Shown here: positions 1-7,822 of the stretch, piece by piece | Layout of the letters: each line of letters opens with the position of its first letter | How positions within the stretch are numbered: position 1 is the first letter of the stretch | Source of the DNA: Brumimicrobium oceani | Lineage (GTDB): Bacteria; Bacteroidota; Bacteroidia; Flavobacteriales_D; Crocinitomicaceae | Reading direction: 5' to 3' | Assembly: GCF_003143775.1 (NCBI RefSeq) | Contig: NZ_QFRJ01000005.1 | Coordinates: forward strand, 1-64,000 | Length of the DNA stretch: 64,000 nucleotides | Made by a program: the position numbers and the translations under genes | The notes under the pieces: model-generated | Databases searched by the model: none | What the model was told of the DNA's origin: nothing | What the model saw: the letters and a program-made list of their open reading frames with translations, nothing else

Positions 1-21
1 ATATATTTGGGCGTTTTGTAG

Positions 22-41
22 GGGCGTTTTGCAAATCGCCC
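22..41. repeat. GGGCG-type palindrome at window edge
   Basis: A 20-bp palindrome with one mismatch: GGGCGTTTTG followed directly by CAAATCGCCC. A further GGGCG copy lies just upstream and a GCCC copy just downstream. It looks like a member of the short dispersed hairpins seen again at 35366-35403 (same GGGCGATTT/AAATCGCCC core) and, more loosely, at 50315-50344. No gene is visible in positions 1-175; whatever lies upstream is outside the window. Function unknown. Confidence 0.5.
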
Positions 42-102
42 ATAAAAACCGCCCATTTCAACAATCATCACCCAAAAAAAAACTGAAACAATAAAAAAAG
101 TA

Positions 103-132
103 TTGACTTTTGGAAAAGAATATATACCTTTG
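103..132 (+). promoter_or_regulatory. Bacteroidota-type promoter of the atp operon
   Basis: TTGAC begins at 103 and TACCTTTG lies at 125-132, with 19 bases between the TTG and the TA. This matches the TTG / TAnnTTTG consensus of the primary sigma factor of Bacteroidota. It sits about 43 bases before the atpB start codon, giving a short leader. Motifs are seen directly; activity is inferred. Confidence 0.75.
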
Positions 133-175
133 CACCCAAATTTGAACAGAACGATTCATTTTCAAAGTGATTATA

Positions 176-1285
176 ATGTTGAATACGACGCTTAAAGCAT
201 TTGTTTGGATGGTAGTACTGCTACTGTCAACGCCAGTTTTTTCAAGTTCATCTGCAGAGGGTGAGCCAGTAGATGTTACAGGAATGATAATGCATCACAT
301 TAAAGATGCGCATGAGTGGCACATTTTATCCTACCCTAATGAGAACGGTGTTAAGCAGCACGTTTCTGTTCCTTTACCAATAATCTTAATAGATGGTGGG
401 GTTAAGGTTTTTTCTTCGAAAAGATTTTATCATGAAGATGCACCAATCGAAATTGTAACGCCGGAAGGCAATAAGGATCATTATTACGCAAATCCTGAGT
501 TAGGATATGGTATTTTTCATGAGACGATTTACAAGCTTAACGATAGCGGACAATTAGACTTCAACGCAGAAGGATATCCAACTAACGCTAAGCCTTATGA
601 TTTTTCAATTACTAAGCATGTTTTTACATTAATTTTCTCTTCAATTTTGTTGTTCATCCTGTTAAAAGCTGCTGTAAAGTCATATAAGAATGATGGTTTA
701 CACCCGCCAAGAGGAATAGCAAGATTCGTTGAGCCGATTGTAGTTTTTGTTCGAGATGACATCGCCAAAGAAAATATCGGAGAGGCGAAGTATAAAAAAT
801 ACATGCCTTACCTTTTGACAGCATTCTTTTTTATTTGGATCAACAACATGTTAGGTTTAATTCCAATTTTTCCAGGTGGAGCTAACTTAACTGGAGATAT
901 TAGTTTTACTTTAACCTTGGCTGCAATTACAATGTTGGTAACAGTGTTTTCAGGAAACAAACATTACTGGGGTCACATTTTTGCAACACCAGGAGTTCCT
1001 TTTTGGTTATTACCAATTATGATTCCGGTAGAGATTGTTGGGATATTCGCTAAGCCATTCGCATTGATGGTACGTTTGTTTGCTAACATTACTGCAGGAC
1101 ACATTATTATATTATCTTTAACAGGAATTATTTTCACGTTCGGAAGTGCGGCGTGGGCAGGTCTTTCAATTCCAATGTCATTATTCTTATTGGTGTTGAA
1201 ATTGTTGGTTGCTTTTTTACAAGCCTTCATTTTTACAATGTTGTCGGCACTCTTCATTGGAGGAGCGGTAGCTGAAGAACATTAA
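176..1285 (+). CDS. atpB: ATP synthase F0 subunit a
   Basis: Membrane subunit a of F-type ATP synthase, which forms the proton half-channels against the c-ring. I use the ATG at 176 (369 aa) rather than the GTG at 167, because it puts a clean signal-peptide-like N terminus (about residues 1-25) at the start. A long extracytoplasmic N-terminal segment follows, as is usual in Bacteroidota, then five or so hydrophobic spans. The essential arginine is seen in the segment MVRLFANITAGH (Arg about residue 300). First gene of an atpB-E-F-H-A-G operon, 32 bases before atpE, with a good promoter just upstream. Identity is firm; the exact start is less so. Confidence 0.95.
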   Translation: MLNTTLKAFVWMVVLLLSTPVFSSSSAEGEPVDVTGMIMHHIKDAHEWHILSYPNENGVKQHVSVPLPIILIDGGVKVFSSKRFYHEDAPIEIVTPEGNKDHYYANPELGYGIFHETIYKLNDSGQLDFNAEGYPTNAKPYDFSITKHVFTLIFSSILLFILLKAAVKSYKNDGLHPPRGIARFVEPIVVFVRDDIAKENIGEAKYKKYMPYLLTAFFFIWINNMLGLIPIFPGGANLTGDISFTLTLAAITMLVTVFSGNKHYWGHIFATPGVPFWLLPIMIPVEIVGIFAKPFALMVRLFANITAGHIIILSLTGIIFTFGSAAWAGLSIPMSLFLLVLKLLVAFLQAFIFTMLSALFIGGAVAEEH

Positions 1286-1317
1286 TTAATTAGTAATCTT
1301 TATAAAAACAAATAGTT

Positions 1318-1521
1318 ATGACTGGATTAGCTGCTATAGGAGCTGGAATCGCTGTACTAGGTGCAGGGATGGGAATTGGTAAAATTGGAAGTTCAGCAAT
1401 GGACGCAATGGCTCGCCAACCCGAAGCTGCATCTAAGATTCAAACTGGAATGATCATCTCTGCTGCCCTTATTGAAGGTGTTGCATTGTTTGGTGTTGTT
1501 GTTGGTTTGCTTCAAGGATAG
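1318..1521 (+). CDS. atpE: ATP synthase F0 subunit c
   Basis: Sixty-seven-residue hairpin protein forming the rotor ring. Two hydrophobic helices are joined by the conserved polar loop ARQPEA (residues 32-37). The ion-binding carboxylate is Glu53 in ALIEGVALFG. Aligned by eye to Na+-type rings, the helix-1 Gln is replaced by Ile and the residue after Glu is Gly rather than Ser, so I infer proton rather than sodium coupling. It lies between atpB and atpF and is followed by a strong stem-loop in the 83-base gap before atpF. Confidence 0.95.
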   Translation: MTGLAAIGAGIAVLGAGMGIGKIGSSAMDAMARQPEAASKIQTGMIISAALIEGVALFGVVVGLLQG

Positions 1522-1533
1522 AATTAAGAAGCT

Positions 1534-1568
1534 TAATCTCCGCGCAACGGTTGGTTGTGCGGAGATTA
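1534..1568 (+). promoter_or_regulatory. Intercistronic stem-loop between atpE and atpF
   Basis: TAATCTCCGCGCAAC at 1534-1548 pairs with GTTGTGCGGAGATTA at 1554-1568: 15 base pairs with a single G-U wobble and a 5-base loop. No T-run follows immediately, so it is not a classical terminator. Its position right after the c-subunit gene, whose product is needed in many copies, suggests mRNA stabilisation, processing or partial attenuation. The structure is seen; the role is inferred. Confidence 0.65.
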
Positions 1569-1604
1569 TTTAAAAAGATTATTTTAAAGAGAAATTATTA
1601 AGAA

Positions 1605-2099
1605 ATGGATTTAATTACACCAGATTTAGGATTAGTATTTTGGACAGGTTTGACCTTCATCATCCTCATGTTCATTTTAACGAAGTTTATTTGGAAGCCA
1701 ATTATGGCAGCTGTAAACAATCGTGAGGAAAACATACAGGAGGCCTTGGACATGGCGAAAAAGACCAAAGCTGAGATGGAGAAGTTGCAAACACAAAATG
1801 CCAACTTGTTGAAAGAAGCAAGAATCGAACGTGATGAGATGATCAAAGAGGCTAAGGTGACTAGTGATGGTATGATTGATGCAGCAAAAAAGAAGGCACA
1901 AATTGAAGCGGATAGAATTGTAGAAAACGCAAGAATATCTCTTGAAGCTGAGAAAAATGCCGCAGTTGCTGAATTGAAAAATCAAGTGGCAACAATCGGT
2001 TTAGAAATTGCTGAAAAAATTCTTCGTCAAGAACTTTCTACTGATGAGAAGCAAAAGCAATTGGCAGAGAGTTTTGCTAAAGACATCAACTTAAACTAA
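1605..2099 (+). CDS. atpF: ATP synthase F0 subunit b
   Basis: Peripheral-stalk subunit of 164 residues. One N-terminal membrane helix (about residues 8-30) is followed by a long charged, Ala/Glu/Lys-rich helix typical of the right-handed coiled-coil dimer that holds F1 against the a subunit. Length is normal for the family. It lies between the atpE stem-loop and atpH, with only five bases between its stop and the atpH start. Confidence 0.93.
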   Translation: MDLITPDLGLVFWTGLTFIILMFILTKFIWKPIMAAVNNREENIQEALDMAKKTKAEMEKLQTQNANLLKEARIERDEMIKEAKVTSDGMIDAAKKKAQIEADRIVENARISLEAEKNAAVAELKNQVATIGLEIAEKILRQELSTDEKQKQLAESFAKDINLN

Positions 2100-2104
2100 G
2101 AACA

Positions 2105-2638
2105 ATGGAAGGATTGAAGGTAGCAAGTCGTTATGCACAGTCTCTTATCGAGTTGGCAGATGAAAAGCAGGTAACAGATGCTGTGTTGAAAGATATGGAG
2201 TTTTTGTTAGCGACTACAAATGACAACAGAGACTTCCACGTGTTTTTGAATAGTCCGTTAATTAATGCGGACAAAAAGAATGATGTTTTCAACAAGTTAT
2301 TCGGAGGTTTTCAGGAAATTAGCAAAAAGTTTATTCATTTGTTAACAAAGAATAAGCGAGAAATGATTTTGCCTATAATAGCAGAAGAGTTTATTGCTAA
2401 GTTGAATGTTATTCGCGGAATTGTACCAATGACGATCACGTCTGCTGTAAAGTTAGACGCCAAGGTTAAAGATACAATACTTGAAAGGTTGAACAAAAGC
2501 ATTAAGGGTTCAATTGAACTAACAGAGAAAGTTGACGAATCACTTATTGGAGGATTTGTAGTAAGGATGGGAGATACGCGTGTTGATGCGAGTATTGCAC
2601 ATCAATTGAATGAAATGAAACAACGTTTAATACGATAA
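2105..2638 (+). CDS. atpH: ATP synthase F1 subunit delta
   Basis: Delta subunit (177 aa), which binds the top of the alpha3-beta3 hexamer and links it to the b stalk. Recognisable features are the helical N-terminal domain beginning [12 protein letters not shown] and the C-terminal [16 protein letters not shown] segment conserved in the OSCP/delta family. Position between atpF and atpA is the standard order. No oddities. Confidence 0.93.
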   Translation: MEGLKVASRYAQSLIELADEKQVTDAVLKDMEFLLATTNDNRDFHVFLNSPLINADKKNDVFNKLFGGFQEISKKFIHLLTKNKREMILPIIAEEFIAKLNVIRGIVPMTITSAVKLDAKVKDTILERLNKSIKGSIELTEKVDESLIGGFVVRMGDTRVDASIAHQLNEMKQRLIR

Positions 2639-2672
2639 TTTAACGCCTGTCGTTAATATAAAGTTTAAAAAT

Positions 2673-4247
2673 ATGGCAAATATAAAACCAGCAGAGGTTT
2701 CTGCAATATTAAGAGAAGAGTTATCAGGATTTAAAACTGAAGCTGAACTTCAAGAAGTTGGTACCGTTCTTACAGTAGGAGATGGTATCGCACGTATTTA
2801 CGGATTAGGTGGTGTTCAATACGGAGAGCTTATTGAGTTCGACGGTGGACTTCAAGGAATTGCCCTAAACTTAGAGGAAGATAACGTAGGAGCTGTACTT
2901 TTAGGTGCTTCAACTCAAGTTAAAGAGGGAGATACGGTTAAACGTTTAGGTAAAATTGCCTCTGTACAAGTAGGTGAAGGTATCGTTGGTCGTGTTGTTA
3001 ATACACTTGGTCAACCTATCGACGGTAAAGGTAAAATTGAAGGTGAATTGTTCGAAATGCCAATTGAACGTAAAGCGCCTGGAGTAATTTTCCGTGAGCC
3101 GGTTACAGAACCAATGCAAACTGGAATTAAGTCTATTGACTCAATGATTCCAATTGGTCGTGGACAACGTGAGTTGATTATTGGTGATCGTCAAACAGGG
3201 AAAACTACTGTTGCAATTGACGCAATTATCAATCAAAAAGAATTTTATGACGCAGGAAAACCTGTGTACTGTATATATGTAGCTATTGGTCAAAAAGGAT
3301 CAACTGTTGCAGGTATTGTTAAGAAATTAGAAGAGGCTGGTGCAATGGCGTATACAACTGTTGTGGCATCTAACGCTTCGGACCCTGCACCAATGCAATA
3401 TTTTGCACCATTTACGGGAGCAGCCATTGGAGAGTATTTCCGTGATACGGGTCGTCCAGGATTAATCGTTTTTGATGATTTATCTAAACAAGCCGTAGCA
3501 TACCGTGAGGTTTCATTATTGTTACGTCGTCCTCCAGGACGTGAGGCCTACCCTGGTGATGTATTTTACCTTCACTCAAGATTGTTAGAGCGTGCTGCAA
3601 AGGTGATTAACGATGATAGTATTGCTTCTCAAATGAATGATTTACCAGAATCATTGAAAGGGAAAGTAAAAGGTGGTGGTTCTTTAACTGCGCTTCCAAT
3701 TATCGAAACGCAGGCAGGTGACGTTTCTGCATACATCCCAACAAACGTAATTTCGATTACAGATGGTCAAATTTTCTTAGAGTCAGATTTGTTCAACGCA
3801 GGTATTCGTCCAGCAATTAACGTAGGTATCTCTGTATCACGTGTTGGAGGTTCAGCGCAAATTAAATCAATGAAGAAAGTTTCTGGAACATTGAAGCTAG
3901 ACCAAGCACAATACCGTGAGTTAGAGGCTTTCTCTAAATTTGGTTCTGACCTTGATGCGGCAACTAAAAATGTACTTGATAAAGGAGTTCGTAACGTTGA
4001 GATTCTTAAACAAAACGAGGGAGATCCCTTCACTGTTGAAAGACAAGTTGCGATTATCTACGTTGGATCTAAAGGTTTAATCCAGAATGTTCCAGTTGAA
4101 AAAGTTAAAGCTTTCGAAATTGAATATTTGGATTTCTTAGATGCTAAGCATAAGGATCTAATGAACCAACTTAAAGCAGGTAAATTAACTGAAGAAATTA
4201 CAAATACTTTAACTAAAGTAGCTAAAGAAATTGCTTCAAAATATTAA
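2673..4247 (+). CDS. atpA: ATP synthase F1 subunit alpha
   Basis: Regulatory, nucleotide-binding alpha subunit, 524 aa. The P-loop GDRQTGKT is at residues 171-178, and the family signature region near [17 protein letters not shown] is intact. Length is normal. Codon use and spacing (34 bases after atpH, 35 before atpG) fit one operon. The partner catalytic subunit beta is not in the window (see findings). Confidence 0.97.
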   Translation: MANIKPAEVSAILREELSGFKTEAELQEVGTVLTVGDGIARIYGLGGVQYGELIEFDGGLQGIALNLEEDNVGAVLLGASTQVKEGDTVKRLGKIASVQVGEGIVGRVVNTLGQPIDGKGKIEGELFEMPIERKAPGVIFREPVTEPMQTGIKSIDSMIPIGRGQRELIIGDRQTGKTTVAIDAIINQKEFYDAGKPVYCIYVAIGQKGSTVAGIVKKLEEAGAMAYTTVVASNASDPAPMQYFAPFTGAAIGEYFRDTGRPGLIVFDDLSKQAVAYREVSLLLRRPPGREAYPGDVFYLHSRLLERAAKVINDDSIASQMNDLPESLKGKVKGGGSLTALPIIETQAGDVSAYIPTNVISITDGQIFLESDLFNAGIRPAINVGISVSRVGGSAQIKSMKKVSGTLKLDQAQYRELEAFSKFGSDLDAATKNVLDKGVRNVEILKQNEGDPFTVERQVAIIYVGSKGLIQNVPVEKVKAFEIEYLDFLDAKHKDLMNQLKAGKLTEEITNTLTKVAKEIASKY

Positions 4248-4282
4248 TCTTTCTTTACAGAAAGTGAATTGAATTTAAAGGA

Positions 4283-5161
4283 ATGGCGAATTTAAAGGAA
4301 ATAAAAAATCGTATTACTTCTATCTCTTCAACGATGCAGATCACACAAGCCATGAAGTTGGTTTCTGCTGCGAAATTGAAGAGAGCATTGGATGCAATTA
4401 CACAGTTGCGCCCTTATGCAGATAAAATCCAAGAAATTCTTGGAAACGTAAGTGCTACGCTTGATCTTTCTGAAAATAGATACGCAGAACAAAGAGAAGT
4501 TAAGAATGTGCTCATCATTGGGGTTTCATCTAACAGGGGGCTTTGTGGTGGTTTCAACAATAACATTACCAAAAAAGTAAATGAGCTTTTGGCGAATGAC
4601 TTGAAAGGAAAGAATGTTGAATTACTTGCTATTGGTAAAAAGGTAAATGATTCTTTCAGAAATGCTGGGATCATTAATCGTCCAGAAAAGTTAAGTGATG
4701 CTACTGCAATTTTTGATGATCTTACGTTTGATCACGTTTCTGATTATGCACAATATGCGATGGATTCCTTTATCGAAGGAAAGTATGATCAAGTTATTGT
4801 GGTGTACAATGAATTTAAGAATGCTGCTGTACAAATCGTTCGTGACCAACAATTGTTGCCAATCATTCCTTCTTCTGTAGAGGACAATGGGAGTGAAATT
4901 GGAGACTACATTTTTGAACCATCGAAATTGGAAATCATTGGAGATTTGATTCCTAAGTCATTAAAGCTGCAATTGTTTAAAGCTGTTTTAGATTCAAATG
5001 CATCAGAGCATGGAGCGAGAATGACGGCAATGCACAAAGCAACAGATAATGCTAGCGAGTTACAACGCGATCTCAAGTTACAATACAATAAAGCGCGTCA
5101 AGCCGCCATCACAAACGAAATCCTAGAAATCGTTGGTGGTGCTGAAGCGTTGAATGGTTAG
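4283..5161 (+). CDS. atpG: ATP synthase F1 subunit gamma
   Basis: Central rotor shaft, 292 aa. The N-terminal coiled-coil helix contains the family signature ITQAMKLVSAAKL, and the C-terminal helix ends TNEILEIVGGAEAL. Normal length. It is the last gene of this operon: a terminator-like hairpin follows at 5241, and no atpD or atpC lies downstream. Confidence 0.96.
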   Translation: MANLKEIKNRITSISSTMQITQAMKLVSAAKLKRALDAITQLRPYADKIQEILGNVSATLDLSENRYAEQREVKNVLIIGVSSNRGLCGGFNNNITKKVNELLANDLKGKNVELLAIGKKVNDSFRNAGIINRPEKLSDATAIFDDLTFDHVSDYAQYAMDSFIEGKYDQVIVVYNEFKNAAVQIVRDQQLLPIIPSSVEDNGSEIGDYIFEPSKLEIIGDLIPKSLKLQLFKAVLDSNASEHGARMTAMHKATDNASELQRDLKLQYNKARQAAITNEILEIVGGAEALNG

Positions 5162-5240
5162 GAATAAGTATGAATGAGGAACGGCTTTAGCCCTGAATGG
5201 AGTTAATTTTGAATTCACATTTCGTTAAAATACAATATTA

Positions 5241-5276
5241 AAAAAGAGGTTTTTCGCAAGAAAAGCCTCTTTTTGG
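5241..5276 (+). terminator. Terminator after the atp operon
   Basis: AAAAAGAGG-TTTTT pairs with AAAAGCCTCTTTTT around a short loop (TCGCAAG region), one G-U pair, followed by a T-rich tail. It lies 80 bases after the atpG stop and would end the atp transcript. Confidence 0.8.
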
Positions 5277-5350
5277 TTTTTACCCAGTGTGGGTGCGTGG
5301 AAAAAAGCTTGCATTCTTTGCATGCCTAACCTGTCTTTCTTGTGGTGTTT

Positions 5351-5520
5351 GTTTAAAAAGGTTGGTACTGTGTCTTGCCCTACCAGGGCATGCATGCATA
5401 GTGTAAACGCCTACCATGTTCCTCATGTGGCTTGTGTTTAAAAAGGTTGGTACTGTGTCTTGCCCTACCAGGGCATGCATGCATAGTGTAAACGCCTATC
5501 ATGTTCCTCATGTGGCTTGT
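5351..5520. repeat. 85-bp tandem repeat, two full copies
   Basis: Copy 1 (5351-5435) and copy 2 (5436-5520) both begin GTTTAAAAAGGTTGGTACTG and differ by one base (C or T in CCTACCATG/CCTATCATG). A third, diverging copy starts at 5521, and a degraded one seems to precede 5351. Each unit holds a hairpin in the same phase (5367-5402, 5452-5487) with a TGCCCT-ACC-AGGGCA tip. The 684-base gap between atpG and the SulP gene therefore holds a terminator, this repeat, two more large hairpins and the SulP promoter region, but no convincing gene. Confidence 0.85.
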
Positions 5521-5536
5521 GTTTAAAAAGGTTGGT

Positions 5537-5575
5537 ACTTTGCAAGCTTGCCCTACTAGGGCAAGCTTACAAAGT
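5537..5575. repeat. 19-bp-arm palindrome in third repeat copy
   Basis: ACTTTGCAAGCTTGCCCTA (5537-5555) faces TAGGGCAAGCTTACAAAGT (5557-5575) around one base, with a single mismatch. It occupies the hairpin position of the third 85-bp unit, but its arms are longer and far better matched than those of copies 1 and 2. Function unknown; it is not followed by a T-run that would make it a standard terminator. Confidence 0.8.
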
Positions 5576-5590
5576 TACTTTTAATATAGT

Positions 5591-5653
5591 TTCAAAAATG
5601 AGGGAGAAAAATAATGGCGCAGAGGGCCATTATTTTTCTCCCTCATTTTTGAA
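5591..5653. repeat. Perfect 28-bp-arm hairpin
   Basis: The arm at 5591-5618 (begins TTCAAAAATGAGGGAG, ends ATAATGGC) is matched without error by 5626-5653 around a 7-base loop GCAGAGG. A perfect stem of this length outside a terminator suggests a mobile palindromic element or a structured RNA. The hairpin at 18900-18960 shares its base composition pattern (AAAAA, GGGA, AAAAA, ATG..GCGCAG). No flanking T-run. Confidence 0.85.
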
Positions 5654-5793
5654 CTTTAAACCTTTCAGTGGGCTATTTTATTTATGGTTATACCTTTCAC
5701 CCTTTTTTTTGCTCGCAAAAAGGGAAATAGCTCCCGACGAACTCCTATTTTATTTAAGTAATATTTATTACATAAATTATGTGGAATACTTTC

Positions 5794-5801
5794 TATCTTT
5801 G
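5794..5801 (+). promoter_or_regulatory. -7 element upstream of the SulP gene
   Basis: TATCTTTG fits TAnnTTTG and lies 44 bases before the start codon at 5846. No clear TTG is found 19-22 bases upstream, so only half of the promoter is recognisable. Confidence 0.45.
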
Positions 5802-5845
5802 TAAATTGTAGATTTATCATTATAATCCAACAACACAAGGCATAA

Positions 5846-7561
5846 ATGCAATTTAAATTTCCATTCTTTCAGCAACTTAAGACTTACAACGGTAAAACAT
5901 TTACTCAAGATCTAATTGGGGGTTTAACTGTTGGTGTAATGCTGATTCCTCAAGGGATGGCTTATGCCTATCTGGCGGAAATTCCACCGGTTTATGGTCT
6001 TTATGCTTCTATTGTGCCTTTGATTGTTTATATGCTACTTGGAACTTCTATTTATGCTGCCATCGGACCGGCAGCTTTAACCTCTTTGCTGGCCTATTCT
6101 GGATTAAATCATGCCGGAATTACTGACCCTGATGAGTTTTTGAATGCGGTTTTAGTCATCGCTTTACTTTCTGGCCTCATTCAATTTTTAATGGGAGTTT
6201 TTCAACTGGGGAAAATTGTGAATTTTATCTCTAAGCCGGTGTTGAAGGGCTTTATTTTTGGTGCGGCATTAACCATTTTCTTGAGTCAGCTGAAAAGTGC
6301 AACAGGAATTAAAATAGACGCACATGGTTCGATTGACACTCTGACAGCGCTGGTTTCTAACGTTTCGTCCCTTAGTTTTTACACGGTTCTAATTTCTGGT
6401 TTGTCCATTGCCTATTTGTTTTACATGAAGCGATTTAGTAAGAAAATTCCAAATCAATTGATTGTAATGCTAATCACATTGTTCATTATTTACTTCTTTA
6501 ATACAGACGATTCTGGAGTGTCAATTCTTGGAACAATTCCTGAAGGATTACCAAGTTTTTCTATGCCGTATTTCGATTGGGAGTTAGTGAAATTGCTCTT
6601 GCCAGCAAGTATAACAATTGCATTTATTTCTTTTGTGGAAGTATATGCCATCGGTGTGTCATTAGAGGATAAGAAAGACCAAGGTAATTTGAGACCAAAT
6701 CAGGAATTAATTGCATTGGGTTTATCTAAATTTATAGGTTCATTCTTTTTAGCGTATCCAACTTCATCAAGTTTTTCTCGTTCCGCAGTAAATAAACAAG
6801 GAGGAACAAAAACGAATGTTTCAACTGTGTTTACCGTTGCTTTAATTATTCTAACGCTTTTATTTTTAACACCATTTTTCTACTTTCTTCCTAATGCGGC
6901 CTTGGCAGCAATTATTATAGTTGCTATCATAGGGTTAATGGATTTTAAATATTATAAAAACCTTTGGAAAATAGATAAAAGAGACTTTTTAATGTTTGCG
7001 GTAACCACATTAGTTACTTTCTTGATTGGTGTTCAGGAGGGAATCATAACGGGTGTAATATTCTCAATTATGTCTCTAGTTTATGCTATTTCATTTCCAC
7101 ACACTGCCGAAGTTGGCCTAGTAAGAGGCTCTTTAGATACTTTTAGAAACGTAGCCCGCTATTCTGAAACTGATGTAGAAGATGAAATTTTAATATTCAG
7201 ATTTGATGCTGCATTAACATTTGCCAATGTACCGCATTTTGTAAAAAAACTCAATGCCTACGAATCCAAAAAGGAGAATCTAAAATATGTAATTATTGAT
7301 GCGAATTCCATAGATTCTATCGACACAACATCCTTAGATACTCTAAAGGAATTGGCAGAAAAGTATAAGCAAAGCGATATTCGAATGATAATTACCTGTT
7401 TGAAAGGGCCGGTGAGAGATCAATTTAAGAAAACTGACATGTTTAAGACCTTAGGAGAGGACAATTTCTTCCCAAGTGTTTCTGAGGCTTTGCGGGATAT
7501 TAAAGGAGAACAAAGATTGGTTGATCCTAAAATTGCATTTCAAGCGAATCCACCAAAATAA
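5846..7561 (+). CDS. SulP-family anion permease with STAS domain
   Basis: Inner-membrane SLC26/SulP transporter, 571 aa. The N-terminal membrane domain (to about residue 420) carries the family signature around GLTVGVMLIPQGMAYAYLAEIPPVYGLY, including the PQGMAYA segment. A C-terminal cytoplasmic STAS domain (about 440-550) contains IDSIDTTSLDTLKEL. Family members carry sulfate, bicarbonate, dicarboxylates or other anions; nothing here decides the substrate, and no cys genes or carbonic anhydrase are adjacent. It stands alone between the repeat island and a convergent minus-strand operon. Confidence 0.88.
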   Translation: MQFKFPFFQQLKTYNGKTFTQDLIGGLTVGVMLIPQGMAYAYLAEIPPVYGLYASIVPLIVYMLLGTSIYAAIGPAALTSLLAYSGLNHAGITDPDEFLNAVLVIALLSGLIQFLMGVFQLGKIVNFISKPVLKGFIFGAALTIFLSQLKSATGIKIDAHGSIDTLTALVSNVSSLSFYTVLISGLSIAYLFYMKRFSKKIPNQLIVMLITLFIIYFFNTDDSGVSILGTIPEGLPSFSMPYFDWELVKLLLPASITIAFISFVEVYAIGVSLEDKKDQGNLRPNQELIALGLSKFIGSFFLAYPTSSSFSRSAVNKQGGTKTNVSTVFTVALIILTLLFLTPFFYFLPNAALAAIIIVAIIGLMDFKYYKNLWKIDKRDFLMFAVTTLVTFLIGVQEGIITGVIFSIMSLVYAISFPHTAEVGLVRGSLDTFRNVARYSETDVEDEILIFRFDAALTFANVPHFVKKLNAYESKKENLKYVIIDANSIDSIDTTSLDTLKELAEKYKQSDIRMIITCLKGPVRDQFKKTDMFKTLGEDNFFPSVSEALRDIKGEQRLVDPKIAFQANPPK

Positions 7562-7820
7562 TTACGAATTGTAGATTTCAAATTACTTTAACTGTTAATA
7601 AATTAGATTTTCATCTTTTGAATCTTTGTCTTCGATTTCATTGACTTTTCTAATTTCATTGCCTTAGACAAACTCATTCAAAGAAGCTTAACCCCTTGAC
7701 TAAGCCTGTCGAAGGCAACGCATCTAACGGAGATTCTGTTCCCTTCCTTCTATCAAAAAATCACTAAAACGAAGTCCAAATCTAAAAATTCGTAATTGTA
7801 AGATTCCTAATTCGTAATTG
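7560..7820. repeat. Repeat-bounded convergent intergenic region
   Basis: AATTACGAATT at 7560-7570 (overlapping the SulP stop) is the inverse of AATTCGTAATT, present twice at the other end inside 12-bp direct repeats AATTCGTAATTG (7787-7798 and 7809-7820). Between them lies TTGACTAAGCCTGTCGAAGG (7697-7716), which resembles the CCTTCGACAGGCTCAGT-type dispersed repeats common in this phylum. The two flanking genes converge here; no ORF or clear terminator is seen. Confidence 0.5.
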
Positions 7821-7822
7821 AA

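Noticed and set aside
595-804. Minus-strand ORF inside atpB and similar shadow ORFs opposite atpA, alaS, icd and sdhA
   Set aside because: They lie wholly within genes with strong homology on the other strand; no independent support.
1318-1521. Sodium-coupled ATP synthase ring
   Set aside because: The helix-1 Gln and the Ser after the carboxylate, both needed for sodium binding in known Na+ rings, are absent.
5280-5480. ORF on the minus strand across the 85-bp repeats (66 codons)
   Set aside because: 85 is not a multiple of three, so the frame changes between copies. The peptide is only a by-product of the repeat.
5351-5575. CRISPR array
   Set aside because: The 85-bp units are contiguous, with no unique spacers and no cas genes nearby.
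5517-5804. ORF of 95 codons on the plus strand before the SulP gene
   Set aside because: It runs through two palindromes and the SulP promoter region; composition and content do not look coding.
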